64,000 nt of DNA, from NCBI RefSeq assembly GCF_026191675.1, contig NZ_JAKRRY010000005.1:120173-184172 (forward strand). The letters are read 5' to 3'. The position numbers and the translations under genes are program-made. Positions 16,818-26,296 of this stretch are shown here, piece after piece; positions within the stretch are counted from its first letter, which is position 1, and each line of letters begins with the position of its first letter. The DNA comes from Vibrio qingdaonensis (GTDB lineage Bacteria > Pseudomonadota > Gammaproteobacteria > Enterobacterales > Vibrionaceae). The notes below the pieces were generated by a model. That model was not told the DNA's origin. It did not search any database and saw only the letters and a list, made by a program, of their open reading frames with translations.

Positions 16818-19265
16818 ATGAACGTTAGTCGACATTCTCTTTCTATCCTCATAGCCTGCGCTGTCCCGATGTTTCTCACTGCATGTAATAGTGATGATAC
16901 CGTATCACTCGGCGATCGTATTCCAACCGCCCCCGTTAAAAGCTTTGGACCAGAATGTGACGCTTTGGCAACGACTCAAACCGTAAGATTTATTCATGTT
17001 GCCGATCTTCATGGTCATTTTGGATTCCAAGAAAAGTACTACAGCAAAATTAAGGCCGTACATAATCAGGCACTGTCAGAGCAACCCTATACATTATTTA
17101 CTAATGGTGGGGATGATTATGAAAAAGGCTCTGTCGCCGAGCAGCTATCACGTGGAGATGCGACGTTAGAAGCGACTCAAGCCCTAGCTTTTGACTATCG
17201 AGTTATTGGTAACCATGACTTTGCTTGGGGGCCTGAACAACTACTCAAATATTCAAAAGACGATGTCGCCACTGTTCTGGCTTCTAATACTGAATATTAC
17301 GGAAGCGATCCACAAGGCTTTGATGGTGTGAACTTTGCTATTGCACAAGTAGGCTGTATCAAAATTGGCTTTTTTGGCATGACATCTGGCCCCTGGAATG
17401 AACTAGATCAAGAAGTTACCCCTGAAACCGATTTTATTCCTGACTTCAGTATGCGTTGGGACTGGAACGACAGAGCACGACAACTCATCCGTGACTATGC
17501 ACAAGATGTAGACTATATGATCATGCTCAGCCATTTGGGCTTTGGGACGGATAAAGCACTCGCGACTTACGTTGACGGCATCGATTTAATTCTTGGTGGA
17601 CATTCACATACCACACCGGCGACCGAATTAATTAATAAGACCATGGTGGTACTGCCTGATTTTAACGCCAAGGGTTATACCGAAGTTGACATCACCTTTA
17701 ACCTTGCTGACAAATCAGCCGTGATATCCCAGCCTATTGTCAGTACCGATATAGAACTCATGTCGCCCGTTGATAGTACAACACAACACAAAATAGACGC
17801 TATTCTTGGTCGCTACGCCCCCGATGCACACACCGAAATTTCCGTATCGAAAGGGCAACCAACTCGTACGCAGATGCGTGATATTTTGTACAACGCTATG
17901 CGATCATTCACCAACCCAGAAACGGACCAATACTTCGCTATTGATGCCAGTATTCTTGATGAAAATGAAATTGAAGACAGCGAAATATGGGCACCAGGGT
18001 CATTAACACAAGAGCATTTCCATCGTTCCTACCCGATAGAAAGGCAACCTGCCAACACCCCAGGCTTTAGCGCTTTATATCAAGTTCAAGTGCTAGGCTC
18101 TGAACTCAAACTCATGGCTAATGCTAGAAACGAACTGCAGTACAACGGCCCTACCATGGATCAGATTGATGACCAAAAGCGCTATAACGTCGCCTTATTC
18201 AAATCAGCGGCGTGGAACCCTGAACTGTTTTTTAATGCGGCCTATTATGAAAAAGACGACGCGGTACTCATTGCCGAAGCTTGGCAACTGTACGACGTTT
18301 ATGCACGAAATCGCACCGCCAACTGCCAATTTATTGATTCAGACGACGTACTTTATAGCTGTGACAATGACGTAATCAACGCGACAACCATATGGAACTT
18401 CAATGATCCTGCGACCATATTCACTGGCGAGCAAAGTCAACTTTCATCCCTATCGCTACAGAGCAATACGGGCGAAGCGGCAAACTGTGATGGCGATATT
18501 ATGACGTGTGGGACTACGGATTCATTGGGTATACCCGCTCTTCCTGATGGCGCTATAGGTAACGTTATTAAGCTTGAAGCGCTCATTGCAGATGAAAATG
18601 GCGAGTTTGCTTTGAAAACAACGCATGCCGCAAATGGCGACTTTGCATCACAAGATCTCATCTCTAATTACACCTTAGTCTTTGATGTACTTTGGCCCGA
18701 CAACAGTAGTAATGAATATCGAGCGATCCTAGATGCCAATGACCTCAACAACAAGGTCGAAATATACTTAAATGAAAGCAACCAGTTAGGGCTATATTCA
18801 CAATACGCAGGTACGTTCAACGCCAATACTTGGTACCGTATTGCCTTGGTCTTTTATGCCTCAGAGGCGGGTGATGTGGTTTACAAGCTCTATGCAGATG
18901 GCAAGTTCATCTCAACGATGCGCTACAGCGCCGGCGAAGGGTTTAAATGGGCAATGAATAAAAACACCATGCGCTTATTTACTGATACTGAATATCAAAA
19001 GTACGAAGCAGAGCCGGTTTATTTAAATGCGCTGTTGTACACACCAAGACCGCTAACCGATGTTGAAGTCGCGAGTATGGGCGCCGCCAAAAGTGTGTTG
19101 ACATTCACACCGACGGTACGCGAGCTCAACCAAACGGTGGAAAGATTCTATGAAAATGCGCCTGAAGATTGGGCGCACAAGTGGATTAAGCAACGTGCTA
19201 AGTTTATGAAAGCGGCGCCTAGCCCATCGCAAACACAGCACTTGCAAACAATACGGCTTAAATAG
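16818..19265 (+). CDS. Lipoprotein metallophosphoesterase/5'-nucleotidase fused to LamG-like domain
   Basis: Predicted lipoprotein of 815 aa (lipobox FLTAC, Cys23). The first part, about residues 50-290, is a calcineurin-type phosphoesterase with motifs HVADLHGHF, NGGDDYEKG, IGNHDFAWG, MLSHLGFG and GGHSHTTP, as in UshA/5'-nucleotidases. Residues about 340-500 resemble the 5'-nucleotidase C-terminal substrate domain. The last part, about 520-760, has the pattern of a concanavalin-like LamG domain (TIWNFNDPA, YTLVFDVLWPD, NTWYRIALVFYAS, KLYADGKF). A likely role is cleaving extracellular nucleotides or other phosphoesters at the outer membrane, with the LamG part binding a glycan. That role is inference. 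It is divergent from the preceding gene and convergent with bcsC. Confidence 0.85.
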   Translation: MNVSRHSLSILIACAVPMFLTACNSDDTVSLGDRIPTAPVKSFGPECDALATTQTVRFIHVADLHGHFGFQEKYYSKIKAVHNQALSEQPYTLFTNGGDDYEKGSVAEQLSRGDATLEATQALAFDYRVIGNHDFAWGPEQLLKYSKDDVATVLASNTEYYGSDPQGFDGVNFAIAQVGCIKIGFFGMTSGPWNELDQEVTPETDFIPDFSMRWDWNDRARQLIRDYAQDVDYMIMLSHLGFGTDKALATYVDGIDLILGGHSHTTPATELINKTMVVLPDFNAKGYTEVDITFNLADKSAVISQPIVSTDIELMSPVDSTTQHKIDAILGRYAPDAHTEISVSKGQPTRTQMRDILYNAMRSFTNPETDQYFAIDASILDENEIEDSEIWAPGSLTQEHFHRSYPIERQPANTPGFSALYQVQVLGSELKLMANARNELQYNGPTMDQIDDQKRYNVALFKSAAWNPELFFNAAYYEKDDAVLIAEAWQLYDVYARNRTANCQFIDSDDVLYSCDNDVINATTIWNFNDPATIFTGEQSQLSSLSLQSNTGEAANCDGDIMTCGTTDSLGIPALPDGAIGNVIKLEALIADENGEFALKTTHAANGDFASQDLISNYTLVFDVLWPDNSSNEYRAILDANDLNNKVEIYLNESNQLGLYSQYAGTFNANTWYRIALVFYASEAGDVVYKLYADGKFISTMRYSAGEGFKWAMNKNTMRLFTDTEYQKYEAEPVYLNALLYTPRPLTDVEVASMGAAKSVLTFTPTVRELNQTVERFYENAPEDWAHKWIKQRAKFMKAAPSPSQTQHLQTIRLK

Positions 19266-19311
19266 CTCTATAAAAACTCACGTTAGATAAACAATGACGT
19301 TAGACAAACCA

Positions 19312-19343
19312 TTAAGCAGCGCTGACTCTTCAGGGCTGCTTAA
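19312..19343. terminator. Hairpin between convergent genes
   Basis: TTAAGCAGC / GCTGCTTAA outer arms with an inner CTGA-CTCT-TCAG stem, centred between the phosphoesterase stop (19265) and the bcsC stop (19354). There is no clear T run on either side, so it is a probable rather than certain bidirectional terminator. Confidence 0.6.
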
Positions 19344-19353
19344 GAACGTTACT

Positions 19354-22300
19354 CTAATAGTAATTGGAGTAGAGCCTTAATGGATCGGGTTGCAGCTCCG
19401 CACTCTCCCATGCAGGGTCAAAGTGATATTTGAAATAGAGATTGAACAAACTCGGTTGATAATCACTGGAAAATTGCTGAGAAAGATAACCAACCAAAGT
19501 CCAATGGTCTGTCATTTTGTACTCCGTATATAACTGCACGGCACTACTTACCCCAGAGCTAGTTGACGCGCTGCCACCTAACTGATACGGAGCGTCAAAA
19601 CTCGCATTAGAGACAGATACCGTCCCACGAGCACCGTATGTCCAATCATAATTAACTCGTCGATAGTAAGAGACCGGCAATGAAACCGACACATAAGATT
19701 GTGGGCTGTAGTAATTACCGTGACCAATCACGACCTCGTTTACGTTTTTGTCGTATCCCATATAGAAGAGCGAGCTGCCTACGGACAAGGCTTGATCATT
19801 ACTGCTTATTAGGTTGTAGTAGCCACCAAACATACCGGATAGTCGGTCGTTGTCTGCCACATTTTTTCCACTTAGTTTATGGTACTCACCGTAGCCCCAA
19901 AAGCCATAGGGCCGCCCATCATTCCATGATGCACTGACGGTACCTCCTGTACGGGTAATACCACCAAATTCCGTCACATTGCCACGGCGATCAGCCACTT
20001 CAAGACCCGAATAAGAAATTAGGCTAGACGTCACTGGTCGTTTACTTATGCTCGCGCGCATAGAAACATCGCCAAATGTACTTGTTCCCTCTATCCCACC
20101 AACCCAGTCATTGATCCTAAAGCCCAGTGGCGTGGTACCGATATCTGCGCGCCATTGCGGCGCTTCCCAGCCGACTGAAAATGCTTGCCCAACGCGGCTG
20201 CGTTCAAAGCTAACACCTTCGTTATAATAAGTTAACTCACCGCTATTTAGGTACACACTTTCAGTTCGGAGTTTTAAGTGACCATCCCAATCAGGCATGG
20301 CAATACTTAACTCGATGGGCGCGGTTAGAAATGTGGCACCATTGGGTACGGAATTATACTCAGCGCCAAACATCACATAGCTTTGATTTCGCTCTCGAAG
20401 CACATCTAACGTTGAAATAAGATCATTCGTCATCCACTGATCATCGGCATTTCGATAGGCCGCTCTCATGGTACGGACGTTGGCGAGTTCATGGCGCTCT
20501 TTATCATCAAGAAGCAAACTCTTTTCCGCATAACGTTGTACAAGGGCATGATTGTCTATCTCATTGGCTTCTTCCTCTAGTCGCCAATAATCAAATGCCG
20601 TCAGCGTTTTTTGCGTCGAATGATTGTTGAAAAAGTTGATATACGCTTGGTTATTCGTTCTTATTGCTGCAATTTCAGCGGTCAAGAACTGCTCTTTTGT
20701 CAGCTGAAATACATTATCCGCAGAAGCCTTAATTAACGCTTCTGCATGCTCGGGGGACTGCTCTACGAGTAAAAGGTATCGCTCCGAACCTAAATCAAAA
20801 CCATCATTGATCAATTCAACGTAAAGCGCTGTCGCTTTCCCTGCTTGGTTATTGGCAAGGTAGCGGTCTGCGTTAAACGCCTGTTCTCGCTCATTGATAA
20901 CCGATACGTTTATTTCTCGGTTGTGCACTTGGCTATAAACGGCGTGATGGAGCGCGGCTTGATTGAGGTCAAAGCTCACTTGAGAATAAAGAACAAGCTC
21001 GTAATCTTGCAGTTGGCTAACATCCACCGAGGCTAGCGCTGTATTCGCCTGATCTTGATACCCAAATTCGTTCCACAGCACGATTGCAATCGGCAAGTTT
21101 TGCTTAGAAAGGCGGCGAATATAGGGTTCAATAACTTGGTCATTAGCTTGTTTGTTTCGTGCCACCTGACGGTGATATTCAAGCGTAATTCGAGTGAAGG
21201 TGGCTTGCTCAGACGGCGTTAAATTTACATACTTATTCTCATTAACAACACCGTACGCCTCTTCCCAGCGATTTTGTGAAACCAAAAACAATGAGTAAGC
21301 GTGGCTGTGTTGAGCATCCTGATGCTCAATGTAAGCGTTACGCATCGTGCGGTTGGCTAATTCAGGTTGACCTAAACGAAGTAACTGCTCAGCAATCTCT
21401 TTTTTCAGCCACGGTAGATCGGCTGTACTTGCCACGACATCTTGAAACAATTTTGATTGCGCTAACGTAGGGGATAAAGCGTCCACGACTTTCAACCGGT
21501 TCAATATAACGCTGTGCTCAACACGCGCAGAAAAAGCGCGTAGTGCTTTACGCTGCTGCGACGATAACGTATTAAGAGCGAGCATTTGACCTTCCACACC
21601 AAGATTCGGGCGATACGTTTCAACCCAAAGCTCAAGTGCGCTAGTACTTAGCGGCTCTATCTCTATGGCCTTTTTCGCCCACTGGTTGGCCTGTTCTACT
21701 TCGCCTTTGCTACGTAATACTTGCCCTTTCAGCACATAACCCAGTGCAATGCTTTCATCCGTTTTTAGCGCTCTATTAATATAGGCTTCCGCCTGAGTAA
21801 AATTCTGAGCGATAATCGATTGGCGCGCTAAGTCAATCGCTTGCCAGTACTCAATTGAGCGCTTCTGAGACAAATAAAAATCCGCTAAATCTGGATTGTC
21901 ATCATTGGTCTCGGCTTGATGCAGGTAGGCTAATGATGCCTTATAATTACCACGTTGAAATTCATGTCGGCTTAGGGCAATCAAAATATCCGGTGAATTC
22001 GGCCACTTTTTATTAGCGGCAAGCAATGCGCTCAATCCGGACTGTGAGTATTGACTGTTATCCACCTCTTTTAACGCACGTAGCTTTGCACGATAACGGG
22101 GATCTTTTCGCAACGTCTTTTCCTGCGACCAACGATTGACCGCTGTTTCATATTTTTGCTGGATCGCTAAATTAGTAGGGTGATAACTGGCAACCCGTGA
22201 ATAGGTGTCAAACCATTGTTGAGAAAGTGGCTGTGAATCGAGTTCATTTAGCCATAAACTGCTGGCAAAAACGCCAAGCTGAGCGTCATTCGCTAAGTCT

Positions 22301-22935
22301 TGATAAATGGCGATCGCTTGTTTTTCATCGTAATAACGAGCTAAATGACGTGCCAGCCGAATTCGGATCTCCCCCACATGTGGAAAAGCGCTATCAAGTG
22401 CTTGATAGCCTTGCAGGGCTTCATCGGCACGCTCGGGAAAGGTGGATAATAAATCTAGATACTCAAGCTCATAGGTAATATCGGGGCGTTGATCACCAAA
22501 CAAATCATTAAAACGTGCTAGCGCGGCTTCATTCTGTCCACCTTTTTGCAACAGGATAATTTGGTTAAAATCACTTTTTCGCTCGACATTGACTAACAGG
22601 TAAGACTCGAATGCACGAATCACGTCTCTGTTGCCTTGTTTTTTCACTTTCAGCAGCAGTGATGACGCTAAATCAAGCTGATCATTTCTCACCAACCAAC
22701 GACCTTTTGCAAACAAGGCCTCGGGATTTTCCGGGTCAATGGCAAGCCAGCGCTCTACCGCAGAGAACACTAACTCTTCGTCTTGTTTAAGCTCACCGAT
22801 AACAATCTGATTTTCTAGCCAAGTTGGCGCAGATTGATAATAAATCACTGGCGCAACGGGCATGGCACCTACAGGGATGACACTCGATAAAGCGAGGGTA
22901 CACAAGCCAACCGCAAGATGAGGCACTTTGACCAT
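19354..22935 (-). CDS. bcsC: Cellulose synthase subunit BcsC, TPR and outer membrane pore
   Basis: 1193-aa export channel (E. coli BcsC 1157). An N-terminal signal peptide (MVKVPHLAVGLCTLALSS) is followed by about 800 residues of TPR-like helical repeats (for example DPENPEALFAKGRWLVRNDQ). The C-terminal roughly 350 residues form the beta-barrel domain, with alternating aromatic strands to the end (LRLYSNYY). The TPR part scaffolds cellulose through the periplasm and the barrel passes it out. The ATG overlaps the bcsZ stop (TAATG), so the two are coupled. This is the last gene of bcsRQABZC. Confidence 0.95.
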   Translation of the reverse strand: MVKVPHLAVGLCTLALSSVIPVGAMPVAPVIYYQSAPTWLENQIVIGELKQDEELVFSAVERWLAIDPENPEALFAKGRWLVRNDQLDLASSLLLKVKKQGNRDVIRAFESYLLVNVERKSDFNQIILLQKGGQNEAALARFNDLFGDQRPDITYELEYLDLLSTFPERADEALQGYQALDSAFPHVGEIRIRLARHLARYYDEKQAIAIYQDLANDAQLGVFASSLWLNELDSQPLSQQWFDTYSRVASYHPTNLAIQQKYETAVNRWSQEKTLRKDPRYRAKLRALKEVDNSQYSQSGLSALLAANKKWPNSPDILIALSRHEFQRGNYKASLAYLHQAETNDDNPDLADFYLSQKRSIEYWQAIDLARQSIIAQNFTQAEAYINRALKTDESIALGYVLKGQVLRSKGEVEQANQWAKKAIEIEPLSTSALELWVETYRPNLGVEGQMLALNTLSSQQRKALRAFSARVEHSVILNRLKVVDALSPTLAQSKLFQDVVASTADLPWLKKEIAEQLLRLGQPELANRTMRNAYIEHQDAQHSHAYSLFLVSQNRWEEAYGVVNENKYVNLTPSEQATFTRITLEYHRQVARNKQANDQVIEPYIRRLSKQNLPIAIVLWNEFGYQDQANTALASVDVSQLQDYELVLYSQVSFDLNQAALHHAVYSQVHNREINVSVINEREQAFNADRYLANNQAGKATALYVELINDGFDLGSERYLLLVEQSPEHAEALIKASADNVFQLTKEQFLTAEIAAIRTNNQAYINFFNNHSTQKTLTAFDYWRLEEEANEIDNHALVQRYAEKSLLLDDKERHELANVRTMRAAYRNADDQWMTNDLISTLDVLRERNQSYVMFGAEYNSVPNGATFLTAPIELSIAMPDWDGHLKLRTESVYLNSGELTYYNEGVSFERSRVGQAFSVGWEAPQWRADIGTTPLGFRINDWVGGIEGTSTFGDVSMRASISKRPVTSSLISYSGLEVADRRGNVTEFGGITRTGGTVSASWNDGRPYGFWGYGEYHKLSGKNVADNDRLSGMFGGYYNLISSNDQALSVGSSLFYMGYDKNVNEVVIGHGNYYSPQSYVSVSLPVSYYRRVNYDWTYGARGTVSVSNASFDAPYQLGGSASTSSGVSSAVQLYTEYKMTDHWTLVGYLSQQFSSDYQPSLFNLYFKYHFDPAWESAELQPDPLRLYSNYY

Positions 22936-24056
22936 TATTCAGCCTGACCCGTAGATTGTGCGTTACTGGCCCAAGGTACAATCAATTCCCCCTTGGCATT
23001 AAATCGAAATTTGTCGGTATACCAAGCCGTTCCGAATATCGCCAACACATTGTTGTAGTATTCGTTGTCTCTATCAGTAATAAGTTGTGTTTTCACCTCT
23101 AAATCGAAGGCAGCAGCAAGCTCGGTCTCACCACTCGCGACCAAAAAGGGCAGCATTGCTGCGGTAAAACCAACAGGAGACGTGCCTTGAGTCAAGCCAC
23201 TATCTGCGTACGTCGTCAATGGAACTTGCTTATTATTGCTAATCGCCTTCGCGAAAGGTTGTAAGGAATGAAGCTGTTCCACCTGCCCTTCCATGTCTGA
23301 AGGCATCATACCTGCCCATAAATACGTACGTATGGCGTTATAACTTCCTGCGGCTGTCGTATTCTTATCGTAGAAATAACGTTTCCCATCATAAAGCACC
23401 CAATCAGGGCTGACACCGTGTGACTGAGTTTGCAGTAGTAGCTCGACAGACCCTGCCCATAGTTCCTGCCAGCGTTTATCGTCAGATGAATAAGCAAACT
23501 TCGCCAGTAGCGGCAAGGGCACATAGCTAGGATTGAGCTTAGCGACAGATTCGCTCATGAAGCCCTTTTTGCCCGGAAGTAACTGACGACTCCCTGCCGT
23601 TAAGCTCACGGTTTCTTCAGCCAAAATGCGCAACGCTAATAAATAGCCCACGTTTTGATAGTAATCACTTTGCCACAGCCGCCCTGCCTCAATTAATGTA
23701 TAGGCGATCCATAGATCAGAATCTGATGCTGAATTATCGTCCAACACGCCCTGGCGATTGTTTTCACTTCCCCATAACCAAGCAGGTAAGCGAGCGGTCA
23801 AGTCACCTTCGGCAAGGTGAATGCGAGTCCACTCATATAAGCGATCAAAGGTTTGTCGATCGTTTTCCACTAATGCAAAGAACAATGCATAAGATTGTCC
23901 TTCAGAGGTGGTGATCCGTCTTGGGTCCGAGCCATCAATCACCCGCCCATTATCGATGATGTAAACCTGTTTAAATTCCTGCCACGCTGATTGGTCTTTC
24001 GCCCAAACGTTAGAAAAAGACAGCAAAAGAAGAAAAGTAACCAGTAGCTTATTCAT
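22935..24056 (-). CDS. bcsZ: Periplasmic endo-1,4-beta-glucanase BcsZ
   Basis: GH8 cellulase that trims cellulose during export, 373 aa from the ATG at 24056 (E. coli 368). The signal peptide is MNKLLVTFLLLLSFSNVWA. GH8 features include the SEGQSYALFFALVENDRQTFDRL segment, where the catalytic Glu lies, and the later SDSDLWIAYTLIEAGRLW with the Asp expected to be general base. A second in-frame ATG at 24077 gives a longer N-terminus without signal character. The start overlaps the bcsB end by 8 bp, and the stop overlaps bcsC. Confidence 0.95.
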   Translation of the reverse strand: MNKLLVTFLLLLSFSNVWAKDQSAWQEFKQVYIIDNGRVIDGSDPRRITTSEGQSYALFFALVENDRQTFDRLYEWTRIHLAEGDLTARLPAWLWGSENNRQGVLDDNSASDSDLWIAYTLIEAGRLWQSDYYQNVGYLLALRILAEETVSLTAGSRQLLPGKKGFMSESVAKLNPSYVPLPLLAKFAYSSDDKRWQELWAGSVELLLQTQSHGVSPDWVLYDGKRYFYDKNTTAAGSYNAIRTYLWAGMMPSDMEGQVEQLHSLQPFAKAISNNKQVPLTTYADSGLTQGTSPVGFTAAMLPFLVASGETELAAAFDLEVKTQLITDRDNEYYNNVLAIFGTAWYTDKFRFNAKGELIVPWASNAQSTGQAE

Positions 24057-26286
24057 TATGCTGCCCCGTAGATTCATTTAAACGACGTGACGCATACGCT
24101 CTGAGTACTCGCCATATCACTAAGGTGAAACCCATGACCAGCAGTAACGCGACAATGACCATCAACATGGGTCTATCGGAGAAGTGATACCACACTAGGT
24201 CATATAAAGGGAGCGAACCCACAAAATAGTTATCCCCTATCTGATAACCGTTAATATCATATTTGGTAATGGCGACAGCTGAACCTGACAATTTGGCGCT
24301 GTTCTCCGCCAGCGCCTTTTGCAATAACGGGATGGAATGTTCATTACGAGCTGATAATACCGTCACCGTTCGGTTGGCCGTCAATGGCGACTCAAAGCTG
24401 GCCATTGACGCAAACTCTCCGCGCGTCGATAAGTGCGTTGCAACCGTTGGAGATTGCCCGCTTAATTTCGCAAACCCGCGCGGTTTGGTGACTTCCGCTT
24501 TCACTGTTGCCGTCATAAATTGACCATCTTCCGATGAATTGACGTAGGCCAGTGACTCAGAGGCGAGTCCAAATTGAGAGGCTGACTGGATACCCAATAC
24601 CAGAATATCCTTATCCGCTAGCTTAGCCTCATCCCATGTATCTAAAAGCGTATAGCGGTATGCCGGTAAACCCGTCTTCTTTGAAATAAAGCCAACGGTT
24701 TCTAACAGCAATTCTATTTCCTTGTTACTTGGTTGAGGCGTAATCACAATCGCGGTCTCAGATAGATCAGCCATTCTAGAATATGGAAAACCCGAGCTCG
24801 CAAACACTTGACTGTTTGGCATACGTATATAGTGAGGAAATCCTGAAAAATCGAGCGTTGAGTTACCATCTATGGCCGCATACTGTATTGAAGAAGAACT
24901 TCCCTGACACTCCCCTGCGACGCTTTTCGCTAACTCAAAATTAAAACCAACAGTATTGCTTGTCGCGACTTTAAAGCCTGGGACATTTACCTTTTTAGAT
25001 TCGCTGAAGGACTCACTGCCTAGAACAGGAAGACGCCAAACCGAAACTTGTTGCGGATCAGTGTCATCAAGTGAGAAAGCTCGGACAAAACGATCGTTGA
25101 CAGTAACACTCATTTTTGAGCTGGCTGTCCCCTCTTGAGGCGGTGAATGACGGAAGTTCAACTTCATCGGTATAGAATTGGCGTTCCAGGTAAATAGATC
25201 TGGAGGTAAGGTGAAGCTCACATTGATTGGCGCTAAATTAACGCCTTGTGTTTCAAGTTGGTAGTCGCCCTCAATCAACTCAGAAAATCTCACCGCCCTA
25301 TCAGTTGGCAGCCAGTTGGGTGCATCGTAAGGTTTGCGTTGCTGTAAATTTTCCACCTTTTTCACATAGGCAACTTCCCCAGACATTAACTGATTACTTG
25401 AGGCCAGCCCTTTCACGGCCAATGACAGTTGTTGCTCATCCGCTCCTAGAAGCAATAACAATTTAATATTCGGGTTTTCTGGATGACTCACCATCTGGAT
25501 CGTCGGCTGTGTAATGTCAGGTAAATCTTTTAGAAATGCAGGTCTAGCATTATTAGTGGCAAACACGACGGCATGTCGAGTTGGTAATCGATCGCTATAA
25601 ACCGGAAACTCAATGTCTCGCCATTTTACGTGACTGGCAAAATAGCTGGCCACCGTCGACACAGAATGAACGTCCGTCAACGTTAAACCTTCTGGCACGA
25701 CAAATGGAATAGTAACGTCATGAAAATCACGCGCGTCAAAAAACGGCGCTGGCAATAGACTTAATTCATTCGCTATCGCCAAACTACGTACATTAAGCTC
25801 AATGGAGCTTGCTGAACTCAGCTCCCACCAAAACGCAGGATCGCTTCCGTCACTGCACATTGCGTCAATTTGACCGCTCAGTTCAAACTTTAGTTGGTTG
25901 TAATTCTTAAAGAAACGTCCGTCGAGTGCAATGGTTTGGCTCTGCTTTTGAACCGTATCGCTATTGCTGATTTGAACCACGTCCATCAGTTCATTATTTA
26001 GGAAGACTCGCACATGGGATACGGAGGCCTTGAGAGCGGGTGAAGGTAAAAACTCTAAATGTAGCGTTCCGCCAGTGATGACTTGATCGAGTCGAGAGCC
26101 AAAACCAAGAAAAGCGGTACTTTGGTTGCCCCTCATCGCAATAGATGAGTCCCCAGAAATGTCCGCAAAAGTATATTCCACCGTACCATTAGACTGGCTC
26201 GTTAGATCGGCGCTTGTCGCTGCAGCCGACAGTACCGATGAAATCATGCTCAATGATAAAATAGAGAGAGCTCGCATTATTTTCAT
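24049..26286 (-). CDS. bcsB: Cellulose synthase regulatory subunit BcsB
   Basis: 745-aa periplasmic, membrane-anchored partner of BcsA. The signal peptide is about residues 1-22. Alternating carbohydrate-binding and flavodoxin-like domains include FLGFGSRLDQVITGGTLHLEFLPSP near residue 60, which is well conserved in the family. One C-terminal transmembrane helix (LMVIVALLLVMGFTLVIW, about residues 707-725) packs against BcsA and is needed for synthase activity. It starts 10 bp after the bcsA stop. Confidence 0.95.
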   Translation of the reverse strand: MKIMRALSILSLSMISSVLSAAATSADLTSQSNGTVEYTFADISGDSSIAMRGNQSTAFLGFGSRLDQVITGGTLHLEFLPSPALKASVSHVRVFLNNELMDVVQISNSDTVQKQSQTIALDGRFFKNYNQLKFELSGQIDAMCSDGSDPAFWWELSSASSIELNVRSLAIANELSLLPAPFFDARDFHDVTIPFVVPEGLTLTDVHSVSTVASYFASHVKWRDIEFPVYSDRLPTRHAVVFATNNARPAFLKDLPDITQPTIQMVSHPENPNIKLLLLLGADEQQLSLAVKGLASSNQLMSGEVAYVKKVENLQQRKPYDAPNWLPTDRAVRFSELIEGDYQLETQGVNLAPINVSFTLPPDLFTWNANSIPMKLNFRHSPPQEGTASSKMSVTVNDRFVRAFSLDDTDPQQVSVWRLPVLGSESFSESKKVNVPGFKVATSNTVGFNFELAKSVAGECQGSSSSIQYAAIDGNSTLDFSGFPHYIRMPNSQVFASSGFPYSRMADLSETAIVITPQPSNKEIELLLETVGFISKKTGLPAYRYTLLDTWDEAKLADKDILVLGIQSASQFGLASESLAYVNSSEDGQFMTATVKAEVTKPRGFAKLSGQSPTVATHLSTRGEFASMASFESPLTANRTVTVLSARNEHSIPLLQKALAENSAKLSGSAVAITKYDINGYQIGDNYFVGSLPLYDLVWYHFSDRPMLMVIVALLLVMGFTLVIWRVLRAYASRRLNESTGQHNE

Positions 26287-26296
26287 TATTACTTTC

